From positions 14,181,240-14,245,239 of the forward strand of contig NC_012875.2 in assembly GCF_000003195.3 (NCBI RefSeq): DNA of 64,000 nucleotides, given 5' to 3'. Below the pieces are notes generated by a model. The model saw only the letters and a program-made list of their open reading frames with translations, was not told the DNA's origin and did not search any database. The DNA is from Sorghum bicolor (lineage: Eukaryota > Streptophyta > Magnoliopsida > Poales > Poaceae). Within the stretch, counting starts at the first letter, position 1; every line of letters begins with the position of its first letter. The position numbers and the translations under genes are program-made. Positions 11,152-23,300 of the stretch are shown piece by piece.

Positions 11152-11169
11152 TCCCCAGCAATGGTGCCA
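11152..11169 (-). other. Athila-2 primer-binding site
   Basis: On the minus strand this reads TGGCACCATTGCTGGGGA, a mutated form of TGGCGCCGTTGCCGGGGA (tRNA-Asp-type primer site used by Athila-lineage elements). It lies eight bases after the LTR end CAACA. It fixes the direction of Athila-2 as minus. Confidence 0.85.
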
Positions 11170-11177
11170 GAAATGCT

Positions 11178-11366
11178 TGTTGACACCTCTAACACCACCT
11201 AGCTAGGTTGTCATCCCTAGCATGGCGCCACAGGTGCTGGTATTAATAAATGCAAATGCTTCTTTAGAATGAATATGGATTCCACAAGCGCACATATAAT
11301 ACCGATGTAGCCTTTGAACCGGAAGTAATCGAGGTATTGTTATTTATATTTTTACCACTAGGAAGG
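11178..11366 (-). repeat. Athila-2 5' LTR, 3'-terminal part
   Basis: Read on the minus strand it ends GAGGTGTCAACA and contains the motif ATGCTAGGGATGACAACC shared with other Athila LTRs here. The rest of the LTR continues at 33652-34973 on the far side of Athila-1. The bases GAAGG (11362-11366) are the target duplication of that insertion. Confidence 0.85.
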
Positions 11367-12702
11367 TGTTGACGGTCCTTAAGTATCAAATTTAATTATC
11401 AAATAAATAAAGAAAAGGATCCAAATGCAACTGACATCCAGACTTAGGGTTTTATCTGACAGAATTCCACGAGTTTTGGTGTTTGTCTATTTCTACAGGG
11501 GGTTATCAGAAATTAAGGAAGAAAGGTCCACACGTCGGGTTTACATAGAGATATTAACGTGTCACGCAATTATCTTACATCTAGAAGAGTCCAGAAGCCA
11601 TGAGAACGAACGGGAGACCGGACGGGCTCGGGGGCAGGGCGCCCGCCCTGGCCTTTCCACCAATCACGACCAATCTCGCGGATCATGCTCCACCGACCTA
11701 AAGGATCAAGGATAACTGTTCAATCAATGTCGGTTTGATCTGACGGCCCACATTCACTTGGAATGACTATATAACCAGATCCCCTGGCCCCTGGAGGAGA
11801 GCACCTCTCAACCCTAATTCATTATTCATCAAGGAGAAGAAGCCTCTGATCAAGCCCTAGAGCCACCACATCAATTAGATCTATAGATTAGCATAGCTAC
11901 ATAGGATTAGAACTAGAAGGAGTCAATCTTTGATTGGTTTCCGGATCTGTCAAGAGGATTCTTCGTAATTCTCTATTGTTCTTCAATTGTTCATCTTTGT
12001 TCTTCGATATTATTTATATGACTTTGTTCTACTTCATTATATTGATTATGACTTTGCTCTACTTGTTTATATTCGCAATTATATTGTTCTTAGTTTATCA
12101 TAGTTATATACTTGGCTTAGTTAGATTGGAATTATATACAAGTTTAGGATCATATAGCGTTTATCCATCGGATCCTTGGGTAAATGATAGATATTGTGTA
12201 GGCGTGGTGCTTATATCGTATTTATCTGCGATTGTACCCTATATGTCAGATCGCGGGGTAGTTCGTGGTAGTGACAGCTCCATTGATTCTTATATAGTCC
12301 CCCTCTCGTGTATAGGGCTGGCAGAGCAACATTATTACAGGGGAGTGATTGCGATGTTTCTCATATTCCTTGATAATATCACTATGCATGGGCGTAGACC
12401 TGTGTCACAATGATTGTTAAGTATAATTGCACTAACTATGATATGCTAGACTGTATAGTTAAGAATAACTTAGGAAATATTCTTGTAATTCGTCCTAATT
12501 CCATGCTAATGACTTGCTAGAATATCTAATTGAGGTGCTTATCATATTTATATGTGGCTAAGTTATGCTGATCAGATTAATTATCTTTGTCACCATTCAT
12601 TACTTTATTTATCCTTTATGTGACACTTATCCCTGTATGAATGAGATAGATAACTGTTCTCAATTATACATGCAATGATAGATACTCAATTCTATATTCC
12701 AT
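11367..12702 (+). repeat. Athila-1 5' LTR, start and middle
   Basis: It starts TGTTGACGGTCCTTAAG. The promoter section has one GGGCGCCCGCCCT palindrome near 11638 and a TATATAA box at 11768-11774. The LTR-borne open frame 11934-12413 follows. At about 12702 normal LTR order stops: instead of the LTR end (ATAATCAACGTTGATG) it passes into an inverted LTR start (CCGTTCCTTCCCGTGG onward). Confidence 0.85.
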
Positions 12703-13970
12703 CCGTTCCTTCCCGTGGCTTCTAGACTCTTCTAGATGTAAGATAATTGCGCGGCACGTTAATATCTCTATGTAAACCCGACGTGTGGGCCTTTCTTCCA
12801 TACTTCCTGATATCCCCCTGTAGAAATAGACAAACACCAAAACTCGTGGAATTCTGTCAGATAAAACCCTAAGTCTTGATGTCGGTTACATTTGGATCCT
12901 TTTCTTTATTTATTTGATAATTAAATTTGATACTTAAGGGCCGTCAACAAACTCCCCCAAGCTTACCTCTTGCTCGTCCATGAGCAAGGATAATCTCAGC
13001 GATGGATCAGAAGTTGCTGAAATACCTTTGAAAATTGACGGTACACATGTTTCTCAATGAGGTCTCATCTCTGAGTTAGAGTAATCTATCAAGACTTAAA
13101 ACTTATTCATTTTACCTTTTACCCTAGGACTTGTAGCCGTCACTTCTCTCTTGAGTAGTTAAAAGATAGAACAGTCTAGTCAAGTGTCATGTCTCTTATT
13201 CTTGATCAGCTATAGCTCTGAAGTTTTTGTAGATTTTCAAACAAAACTCAGAGATTTCTTGTATGACTCTCTCAGATCTCTCTTTTGTGGTATTTCTGGA
13301 TCCTTACCAAGGCACTGATGGTATATGCCTTCTCTCAAAGTTTGTGGTATTTGTGGTATAAGGCATAGTAGTATTGCCTTTTCTCTCACCCTACTCTAAT
13401 AAGGCTTTAATATCTGGAGCTCATAGGTGGGAGATAAAGTATACATACTCACAAGACATTTATTGTATAGTCAAACCATGGATCCAAAGAAACAAGTCAA
13501 TAAGTCGAATCAAGATGTGCATGTGTGGCGAATGAATGGTGTATGGTGATAACAATGGTGAAAGTCTAATTCTACTTTTGCTCTTTTGAGGGGATACATA
13601 CCTTTCTTGCTCTTTTAAGCTTTTTGAGGAGAATAAGATGCTCTGTATTTTATTTTTCTTTCCCCTCAGGTGGGTATTTTCTACCCTTAATTCTACTGTC
13701 GGACACTTGTCCATTTTTACCTCTCGTCTCACTTTTTCTTTTCTTTCGAGGTTCTGGGCACTTGCCCCTTTTTATTTTCTCGTATTTTTTCTCTTTTTTT
13801 TAGAGCCCTCATCTCATGAAATAATATAGCAAGTGGCAGTAACCAAGATAACTTGAGCATTTATTTCACAGGAAAAAACAGAAATGTTTTTGGCTATTCT
13901 CTCCCGAATCAGGAGTAGAATATTTTTTGGGTAGTTCTGGAGATGGAAATAGGTGGATATATGTGGATGC
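12703..13970 (-). repeat. Inverted copy of the Athila-1 3' internal end plus LTR start
   Basis: 12703-12949 is the reverse complement of the LTR start (to TGTTGACGGCCC at 12949). 12950-13970 is the reverse complement of the internal region just upstream of the 3' LTR (compare 31009-32007), including the polypurine tract as CTCCCCCAAGC. At 13970 it switches to plus-strand LTR middle (CTTCAATTGTTC). Open frames inside it mirror those at 31100-31500 and are not genes. Confidence 0.85.
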
Positions 13971-14391
13971 ATTCTTCAATTGTTCATCTTTGTTCTTCGA
14001 TATTATTTATATGACTTTGTTCTACTTCAATATATTGATTATGACTTTGCTCTACATGTTTATATTTGTAATTATATTGTTCTTAGTTTATCATAGTTAT
14101 ATACTTGGCTTAGTTAGATTGGAATTATATACATGTTTAGGATTGTATAGCGTTTATTCATCGGATCCATGGGTAAATGATAGATATTGTGTAGGCGTGG
14201 TGCTTATACCGTATTTATCTGCGATTGTAACCTATATGCCAGATCACGGGGTAGTTCGTTGTAGTGACAGCTCCATTGATTCTTTTATAGTCCCCCTCTC
14301 GTGTATAGGGCTAGCAGAGCAACATTATTACAGGGGAGTGATTGCGATGTTTCTCATATTCCTTGATAATATCACTATGCATGGGCGTAAT
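13971..14391 (+). repeat. Athila-1 LTR middle, second copy, up to the Tekay-1 insertion
   Basis: It repeats 11981-12400 with a few substitutions and ends at ATGGGCGTAAT, where Tekay-1 begins. The same LTR resumes at 26443. The last five bases, GTAAT, are one base different from GTAGT on the other side of Tekay-1; the uninserted copy in the 3' LTR reads GTAGT. Confidence 0.88.
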
Positions 14392-17200
14392 TGTAACACC
14401 CAAAAATTTTATTTATTTAAAATAGATGAATTGAATTTAAATGAATTTATTTTGTGAGCATTTTTAATATAGGAAAATAAATAAATTTGGAGAAATTAAA
14501 ATTAAATATAAGTTTAGGCTAACATTTTGTTGCATACATGCTGTGCACTTCTTTTATGTGATGAGTGGTTTTTAAGAAAGGAATTTGAATTCAAAATTTC
14601 ATTTGGAAAGAGTTTGAAAAATTTGTTGGAAAATAAAAAGGAAAAAGCCTTTCTCTCTCCCCTTCCTTCTTTTCGGTCATTTTGGCCCAAACCCCGCGCC
14701 CCTTTCTCTGGGCCGCGGCCCGCCAGCCAGCCGGCTCCCCCTTCCCCCCCCCTCTCTACNNNNNNNNNNNNNNNNNNNNNNNNNNNNNNNNNNNNNNNNN
14801 NNNNNNNNNNNNNNNNNNNNNNNNNNNNNNNNNNNNNNNNNNNNNNNNNNNNNNNNNNNNNNNNNNNNNNNNNNNNNNNNNNNNNNNNNNNNNNNNNNNN
14901 NNNNNNNNNNNNNNNNNNNNNNNNNNNNNNNNNNNNNNNNNNNNNNNNNNNNNNNNNNNNNNNNNNNNNNNNNNNNNNNNNNNNNNNNNNNNNNNNNNNN
15001 NNNNTTCTCACCTCGGTTCTCTCTCTAACAGCCGCCGTGTGTGCATAGGAGCATCCTCGCCGCCGTTTCGAGTGGTCAGCAGCCGTCGAGCCGTCCTAGT
15101 CCTTGTTCTCGGCGTCTTCGGGTTCGCGAGTGAGCTCGTCTACCTCTCTGTGCTGTCAAATTTGAAAACCAAGCTCCGTAGCGCTCTGCAGGGCTTCGCC
15201 GGCGAGCTCGGGCCGGCCGTCAATGGCGGCGCCGCCGCGCCCTCTCTCCCCTCCGGCCGGCGCACCCTCTCCTCTCCCCCTCTGTTGCTTTCTTTTAATC
15301 TTGGCCGCCCGTTCGCGATCGGATGGCCCAGAGAGCCCCGTACCCCTTCGGGGGCAACTGTGTTAAGGAGCCCCTCAAAAATCTTGATTTTGCGCGCGCA
15401 GTCCTCGGCCAGAGAGATTTTCCAGGATTTAATTATTTATTTAAATTCGTTTAAACCCTGCTTTATTTACAGAATTGCCACCGCATTGTTTTAGCTATAA
15501 AATCGTCGTTTGGACTCCGAATCGATCCGTTCAAGTTGCGTTAGTTTCGTAATTTCGTAAGCTTCGTGTTGGTACCACTGTTGTTTAGGTTTACCACTGT
15601 TAGATTTCCTAGTTAATTATAAGTCCGTAGATTGCTGTTGAAATCCCGTTAAAAGCGTAACTTTCGCGTCGTAAGTCCGTTTTTCGTGAATTTCGCGTTG
15701 ACGTGATCGTAGCAGCACGTAGATGATTTTGGAAAACTTTTATTTAATTTATTTACTGCTGGTGTACTATTCTAACTTTAGGAATTGTTCTCTTCCATGT
15801 TTGTCTTGGTAAGCGTGATGATTGTGATGTATTGATCGAGCCCAGACGGTGAGGAGTATTTCAGGAGTCCGGAGCTCTTTAGGGACCAGCAGGACCAGCA
15901 AGACCAGCTGGAGTACATGAACCAAGGCAAGTATAGCATGGGCCTACCTTGTTGTCCTACTCATTTTTAAGCATTTCACCCTGCATGTGTATAATATTGC
16001 AAACTATAAGGACATCCTAGCTGTTGATGACAATTACCTTGTTCCCGAGGGTTTTTATTGCATATGGGTAGAAGTGCTAATGCTCTAACTCTAATCATAT
16101 ATGATCTGAAATCAGTGATGGAACCATGGTTAATTGATTAAACATGATTATGATAAATGAAACATAGGGCTATGGTACAAATGATCATTGGTCATGTTGT
16201 CCTAGACCCTCCGTAAGGACTTATCTGTCGGCAAAAGCTGGGACTTACAGTGCAACCGGGAGAGTCACATGGCTCTGACTTTAGCTCAGTAATAGGATCT
16301 TTTCTAACCCGTTAGAGGTTACCTGAAAGGGTGCAAGAGGGGCTTGCCATTTTGGGTGTAGTGCTGCCCCTGTTTCTATGAGTATAGCCGCGATGGAAAT
16401 ATGCCATAGAAAAGGGGGGTTTTCTACATCTGCCTGCCGAGGATACCTCGTGGCCCTAACTGGTTAGAATAGGCCTATGGAAGGCTTCATAGTGTACCCT
16501 GCCCGCTCACCTTGGTAGTGTTTGGGGGGTCGACGGACCCCGGGCATATGGGCAGCACGACTCACGGTGAAAGTGCACAACCTCTGCAAAGTGTATAACT
16601 GTTATAACAGCCATGCTCACGGTCACGAGCGGCCCGGAAAACTCACAAAATAACTGGTTACTGATGGCTATATGGTACATGATGATGTATAAATATGCTT
16701 TAATGTGACTTAATGACTTACTATGGTTCTGATAACTGATCATATGGGATACTTGGGAGTTTAAGCATAACCTAATGATAATTAATGATAAAATGCTGAC
16801 CTACTAAAAAGCTGACGCTATAAACCTAGATTAGCCTGTTTGAGCCTCATAAATCCTCATGCTATGCTTGTGGAGTACGAGATGTACTCACGCTTGTATA
16901 TTTCTTTTCTTTGGAGAAAAATCCCGGATGGGTAACAGATGGTGGTAGCTATGAGGACTACCTAGAGGACTATTAGGCTTGTGCTTCACCAGTCGACCTT
17001 TCCTGTGTGAGGGCCATGAGAATGTTATCTTAGATTATATTATTTATATTTCCGCTGTTGTACCATACTTTGTGATGTAATAACTACGTTGTTGTAAACA
17101 CTACGATGATGGTATTTAATTTGTGACTTATGTGTGTGATTGATCTCTGGGCGCACATAAGTTTATGCATTCAATTTCTTCCTTGAAATTGGGTGTGACA
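14392..17200 (+). repeat. Tekay-1 5' LTR (contains an assembly gap)
   Basis: This is the partner of 23521-26437. The order is: AT-rich start, CT/GC-rich promoter section (gap here), ACCCCTTCGGGGG block near 15343, TTTAATTATTTATTT section, and a late section with AGGGGCTTGCC and GTGCACAACCTCTG. It ends GGGTGTGACA immediately before the primer site. Open frames in its GC-rich part are not genes. Confidence 0.93.
14760..15004. other. Assembly gap (245 N)
   Basis: The missing bases correspond to about 23889-24261 of the 3' LTR, roughly 370 bp. That stretch is C-rich and CT-rich with long C runs, which explains the gap. Confidence 0.95.
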
Positions 17201-17203
17201 AAT

Positions 17204-17221
17204 TGGTATCAAAGCCAGGTT
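17204..17221 (+). other. Tekay-1 primer-binding site
   Basis: TGGTATCAAAGCCAGGTT, three bases after the LTR end, is complementary to the 3' end of initiator tRNA-Met apart from one base (consensus TGGTATCAGAGC). Confidence 0.92.
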
Positions 17222-17386
17222 GACTGTAGGACGCAAGCCTAGGTAGCAATGGTCGATATAGTGTCTTTGTTTTATTTATTTAATGCTTTCTACCTTACTT
17301 TTTGTTACTTTATAAAATTTATTATGCTTATATATCACTTATTCTATTGCCAAAATGTTGATCTAATCTTAAAATAAAATTTATAG

Positions 17387-18329
17387 ATGCCGCCTATCAC
17401 GAGGTCTCGCCGCGCTAGCACCAGGAGCTACATCTCTCAGTTCACGCCCCAGTCGTCCCAGCCAGTGGTGGACATCTCCGACGACGAGACTGTCCCTATG
17501 GATGAAGAGGACCCAGCGATGATGATAGAGGTGGATGATGATGATGAAAACTGGATGGACTCTCTTGTAGCAGCTGCATGTTCCACCCACTGCACCCACG
17601 CCACCAGCTGTTCCAGTGGCACCTGTTGCACCTACACCACCAGCTTCACCAGTTGCACCTGCTTCCCCTGCTGTACCAGAGGTGGTGCCCCCAGATGGTC
17701 CTGAGGAAGAAGACCCAGGATGGACTACCACCATCAACTACAAGTATCCTTCACTGACAGCCTACTTCCACAACTTGCTTAGGGAGATGTTGGATACTTA
17801 CTATGCTGATAAGGAGATTGGCATCAGGTACTGCTGTGCAGAGTACACACACCCCTATGAGGCCACATACTGGAGGTCGGATCTTACCATCACAGTGGGG
17901 AATGAGGCACATGACAGCTATATGGTAGAGAGCATTCATGGTCACATTGCTAGGCGAGCTGAGGCACAGGACAGCATGGAGGACGCCGCCCAGATGGCTT
18001 ACACTCACTACCATGGCCTTCGCTATGAGGCCATGAGAGCAGACCAGTACAAGTTCCTCCCTCGCCATGATTCTACTATTGGTACTTGGTCCATCGAGAA
18101 CCCGCAGGAGGTTGACACGCCCTTGGATGCCACTGTTAGGCATATGCATGTCCTGCAGATGGCCAATTATGATCTACAGGAGGAGCTACGTGACCAGCAG
18201 GATTCCCTAGATCGCTTCCAGGAATGGTTGACAGCCTTAGAGAGCAGCTTGAGTTGCCACCGCTCTACAAGAAGAAGACCGCACCTCCTAGCATCTCCGG
18301 CGACGCACCATAGACCTAGGATGCCATAG
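17387..18329 (+). pseudogene. Extra ORF between LTR and gag of Tekay-1
   Basis: It starts at ATG 17387 (MPPITRSRRASTRSYISQF), has an acidic stretch (SDDETVPMDEEDP, VDDDDENW), then a frameshift near 17575. It continues in another frame through a Pro/Ala-rich linker (PVAPTPPASPVAPASPAVPE) into a folded-looking domain (WTTTINYKYPSLTAYFHNLL, YCCAEYTHPYEATYW) and a helical, probably coiled-coil end (DLQEELRDQQDSLDRFQEWL). About 310 codons in all, stop at 18327-18329. It resembles no gag, protease or polymerase motif. I recall an upstream ORF being reported in some rice RIRE3-type gypsy elements, so it may be a lineage feature. The function is unknown. Confidence 0.7.
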
Positions 18330-18993
18330 TTGTTTTATTTCGTAGTCCCATTGTGTCAGTTGAGTTTGGAGTGTTTGTGAACAATTAATGTGTCCGTTGA
18401 ATTTGTTTATGTATTTGCATGATTCGAATCTTTGTAATGACTGCTGGAAGGTTGTGGATTTATCTACAAACTTCTGTTATCTTAAGTTTAATTATCGAAT
18501 GCTTAGTTGGGTTGGTATATTCTGCTGTTGCTGTGCTGTTTTTCTGGAGCAGCCTGTGATGTTTAACTTTTATCTCTGAAGTGGTACGTCCAAAAACTCT
18601 GAAATTTTTGTGGAGGAAACTAGACTGATGTATCTCTCATTTACAACTGGAACCACGTCAAAACCTGCTCGGGTCTGGGAGATATCCTTGTTACAATCTG
18701 GGACTATTGCGCAGACTAGAACGCAGAACAGATTCGCTTTACCCCTGTTTTTGATCAAGATAATGTCAGAATCTGTAAAGGTGGTCTGAATAAAAGTTGT
18801 AAGAAATTTCATAAGCTTTCCAAAAATGTATGGCATGCCTCAGTTAGATCTCAGAAACTCGAGTTATGAGTTAAATACTGCACTGCCAATTTTGCATCTT
18901 GTCCAGAAAAATTTCAGCAAAGCTTATTTGATATTATAATCAGTTTATAATTATGGAAAGACCTCTAAAAGATTATTCCTTTGTTGGAAACAG
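18330..18993 (+). other. Non-coding spacer between the extra ORF and gag
   Basis: No gene is seen. It contains AAAGTTGTAAGAAATTTCAT followed by AAGCTTTCC near 18799, a motif that recurs three times in the matching spacer of Tekay-4 (57050-57700), and CTGTTTTTCTGGAGCAGCCTG near 18535, also shared. The similarity shows that the spacer is an old, conserved part of this lineage. Confidence 0.65.
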
Positions 18994-20325
18994 ATGGCTG
19001 ATGAAGGAGGAAGAGGCCGTGGTCAAGGTCGAGGCCGTGGCCGTGGACGTGGCCGTGGCGCACCGGTGGATCCACCGCCACCACCACAGCCTATGACAGT
19101 GGAGCAGCTCATGTTGATGCAAGCTCAATTGATGCAAACTATGATGGATCGCCTGGATCACCAGCCCGCCGTCGTACCACCACTGGTCCAGGTTCGCGAT
19201 AAGAGGGAAGAGTTCATGAAGGGACGTCCCCCTATTTTTACATATGCTAGTGACCCTTTAGAAGCTGATGATTGGTTAAGAGCTGTGGAGAAGCAGCTGA
19301 ACATTGCTCAGTGCAATGAGATGGAGAAGGTGTTGTATGCCTCCGGACAACTACAAGGGGCTGCACAGGAGTGGTGGGAGTCCTACCAATATGGACGCCC
19401 AAACAATGCACCGTCTGTCACTTGGAGGGAATTCACCGAAAGTTTCCGGTCTTACCACATTTCAGAGGGGCTCATCGAGCTCAAACAAGAGGAGTTCCGT
19501 GCTCTCAAGCAAGGCTCCATGACTATCGCTGAGTACCGTGACAAATTCTCTCAATTGTCACGTTATGCTCCGGGTGAAGTAGCCAAGGATTTTGACGAGC
19601 AACGTCATTTCGTGAAAGGACTGCATGATGGCCTGCAACTGCAGTTGATGTCCAATGTTTACCCCAGCTTCTAGGAACTTGTGAACCGCGCTATTGTGTT
19701 TGACAATAAGCGCAAAGAGATGGATGCTAAGAAGAGGAAGATTCAGGGGCAGGCATCTAGCAGCAACACTCGTCCGCGCGTGTTTCCTCAACAGGGTATT
19801 CCTCCCAGGAACCAGAGGCCCCCTAGTCAGTGGAATCAGGGCCAGTACCCTCCGCGCAACCAAAACCAGAACCAGCAGCGTCCCCAGTACCAGCAGCAGT
19901 TTGGTAATCAACGCCCTCAGCAGCAAGCTAACCCCCAGGCACCACGTCCAGGTGTGCCCAACAATGCTCCAGTGAAGGCAGCAGTGGCAAACAACCCCAA
20001 TGCTTGCTACCGTTGTGGTGAAGTGGGTCACTATGCCCATCAGTGCCCGAAGAAGCAAAACCCCTCAGCTCCACAGAATCAGAACAACAATCAGAGGCCC
20101 AGTGCTCGACCACCCCACACTGGAAGTGTGAACCATGTGTCTACTGAATCAGCTCAGGAGGCACCTGAGGTCATGCTGGGTACATTCAGTATCAACTCTA
20201 TCCCTGCTACTGTACTTTTTGATTCCGGAGCTTTGCATTCTTTCATCTCGCAAGCTTTTGTTATAGTACATAGCATAGCTTTATGTGCCATGAAAAACTC
20301 AATGCTAGTGAATTCACCAGGGGTA
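18994..20325 (+). pseudogene. gag: Tekay-1 Gag and protease
   Basis: ATG 18994 is followed by an Arg/Gly-rich start (GRGRGQGRGRGRGRGRG) and the retrotransposon Gag domain (PLEADDWLRAVEKQLN, GAAQEWWESY, LKQEEFRALKQGSMTIAEY), then a Gln/Pro/Asn-rich tail. A zinc knuckle CYRCGEVGHYAHQC lies at about 20008-20049. The protease active site LFDSGALHSFIS is near 20214-20250. A TAG at 19672-19674 interrupts Gag and a frameshift near 20325, in a G run, separates the protease from the rest. Gag would form the particle; the protease would process the polyprotein. Confidence 0.92.
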
Positions 20326-23300
20326 CTATGCCAGCGAACTATTTGAGTCCCTCCACTAGTGTTTCTCTAAGGGGGGTAGAGTTCAAAGTAAACCCCATTG
20401 TGCTAAGAACTTCTAGTATTGACCTTATCCTTGGGATGGATCGGATGAAGCAAAATCGGGCAGTGATTCAATGCCAGGAGAAGTCTGTGGTAGTAACATC
20501 ACCTAAAGGGGATAGAATTTGTGTAGAAGTGGCAGTGCAAGCACCTCTAACTGCTACCGTGAACCACTTGACTGATGAGGTCAATGAGGAGAACCAAGTG
20601 GTGGATGACTTCCCTGATGTGTTCCCTGATGAATTGCCAGGTATGCCACCTGACCGAGACATCGAACTCCTTATTGAACTTCTACCTGGAACTGCACCTA
20701 TAGCAAAAAGACCTTATAGAATGGGAGTGAATGAACTAGAGGAACTTACGAAACAAATTAAGGAGTTGTTAGAGAAGGGTTTTATTCGTCCTAGTTCATC
20801 ACCTTGGGGAGCACCCGTTATCTTTGTCGAAAAGAAAGATGGTACCAGGAGAATGTGTGTGGATTACCGGTCACTAAATGAAGTAACCATCAAAAACATG
20901 TACCCTTTGCCTAGAATTGATGACCTATTTGATCAATTAAAAGGTGCTTGTGTGTTCTCAAAAATAGACCTTCGATGCGGTTATCACCAACTGAAAATTT
21001 GTGCCTCGAATGTACCTAAGACAGCCTTCACTACTAGGTATGGCCTGTATGAGTACACAGTTATGTCTTTCGGGCTGACCAATGCGCCCGCATATTTCAT
21101 GTACCTCATGAACAAGGTGTTCATGGAGTTCTTGGATAAGTTTGTAGTGGTGTTCATTGATGACATACTCATCTTTTCCAAAACTAAAGAGGAACATGCG
21201 GAGCATCTGAGGCTAGTCTTACAAAAGCTTAGAGAACATAAGCTATATGCCAAAAGAAGCAAGTGTGAGTTTTGGCTAAAGGAGGTCTCCTTTCTGGGAC
21301 ACGTGGTCTCTAATGGAGGGATAGCCGTGGACCCCAGCAAGGTGCAAGATGTGCTGAACTGGAAACCCCCGACCAATGTGAGTGAAATCCGAAGCTTTCT
21401 GGGATTGGCCGGATATTATAGGTGATTCATTGAAGGATTCTCTAAACTTGCTAAGCCCATGACGGCCTTATTAGAGAAGAGTGCTAAGTTTGATTTGTCA
21501 GACAAATGCCAGGCTAACTTTGAGGAGTTAAAGAAGAGGTTGACCACAGCTCCAGTGTTGACCTTACCTGACTTAAGCAAGAGCTTCTCCATCTATTGTG
21601 ATGCTTCTCGCTTAGGTTTAGGTTGTGTGCTCATGCAAGAAGGAAGAGTAGTGGCCTATGCATCTAGGCAGTTGAGGAAACATGAGTTGAATTACCCTAC
21701 TCATGATCTGGAGCTAGCCACAGTGGTCCATGCTTTAAAAATTTGGAGGCATTACTTGATTGGTCATAAGTGTGATATTTACACAGACCATAAGAGCCTA
21801 AAGTATATCTTTACCCAGTGAGACCTGAATCTAAGGCAACGTCGTTGGTTAGAGCTGATCAAGGATTACGACCTGGAAGTGCATTATCACCCTAGGAAAG
21901 CAAATGTAGTTGCAGATGCACTTAGTAGGAAAAGCTATGTCAACAGACTTCAGCTGACATTTATTCCAGCTGAGTTGCGAGCCAAAATAGAACACCTCAA
22001 CATAGGCTTTGTGAATCATACCATGGTTCTAGAGATAGAGCCAACATTGGAACAAGAGATACGTAGGAGTCAGTTGGAGGATGAGAAATTAAAAGAGACA
22101 GCAGATAATGTAGTGCTTGGAAAGGCACCAGGCTTCAGGATAGATGAGAATGGTACCCTATGGTTTGGGAAAAGGATATGTGTGCCTGAAGTGAAGGCTA
22201 TCCGAGACACAATTCTACGTGAGGCGCATGACTTTGCTTATTCAATACACCCTGGGATTACCAAGATGTATTTGGACCTAAAGGAGAGATATTGGTAGTA
22301 TGGATTGAAAAGGGATGTAGCAGAGTATGTTGCTTTGTGTGACACCTGTCAGAGGGTGAAAGCTGAGCACCAACGACCTGCAGGGTTGTTGCAACCAATG
22401 CAGATACCCGAATGGAAATGGGAAGAAGTCGGTATGGACATTATTACCGGGTTGCCACGTACTCAATGTGGATATGACTCGATTTGGGTAATAGTAGACC
22501 GACTCACTAAGGTTGCACATTTCTTACCAGTCAAAACCAACTACAAAGGGGTAAGGTTAGCCGAGCTGTACATGAAAAGGATTGTGTGCTTACACGGAGT
22601 TCCAAAGAAGATCATGTCCGACCGAGGAACTCAGTTTACATCGCACTTTTGGCATAAAGTACATAGATCCTTGGGAACTAAGCTAGACTTTAGTTCTGCT
22701 TATCATCCCCAAACTGATGGGCAGACAGAAAGAGTTAATCAGATCTTGGAGGATATGCTTAGAGCTTGTGCTCTGCAGTATGGTACTAGTTGGGACAAAA
22801 GTCTGCCGTATGCTGAGTTTTCGTATAACAACAGCTACCAGAAGAGTCTCAAGATGGCACCATTTGAAGCTTTGTATGGTCGCAAGTGTAGGACACCTTT
22901 ATTCTGGAATCAAACAAGTGAAACACAGGTGTTTGGACCAGACGTCCTAAGAAGTGCTGAAGAACAAGTGAGGATGATTAGGGACAATCTAAGAGTGGCA
23001 CAGTCCAGACAGAAAAGTTATGCCAACACACGAAGAAGGGATTTGAGCTTCAAAGAGGGTGACTTTGTATATCTAAAGGTATCTTCAATGAGGAGTGTGA
23101 AGAGATTCAATGTGAAGGGTAAGCTAGCACCGAGATACGTCGGACGTTTCAGGATTCTTGCAAGACGTGGAGAAGTAGCCTATCAGTTAGAACTTCCTGA
23201 GAGCTTGTCAGGTGTACACGATGTATTCCATGTTTCTTAGTTGAAGAAGTGTTTGCGGGTACCCGAAGAGCAGATTCCTATGGAAGAGTTGACCGTTAAA

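Noticed and set aside
11367..12949. Fold-back DNA transposon with ~250-bp inverted ends
   Set aside because: The inverted ends are LTR starts of the Athila family. The right end runs on into polypurine tract and internal sequence, and the target duplication pairs 11362-11366 with 33647-33651, not with bases after 12949.
13460..13829. Small open frames in the pyrimidine-rich section of the Athila internal region
   Set aside because: They recur in each copy only because the section is purine/pyrimidine asymmetric. Both strands show them, and they differ in frame between copies at 31225 and 51301.
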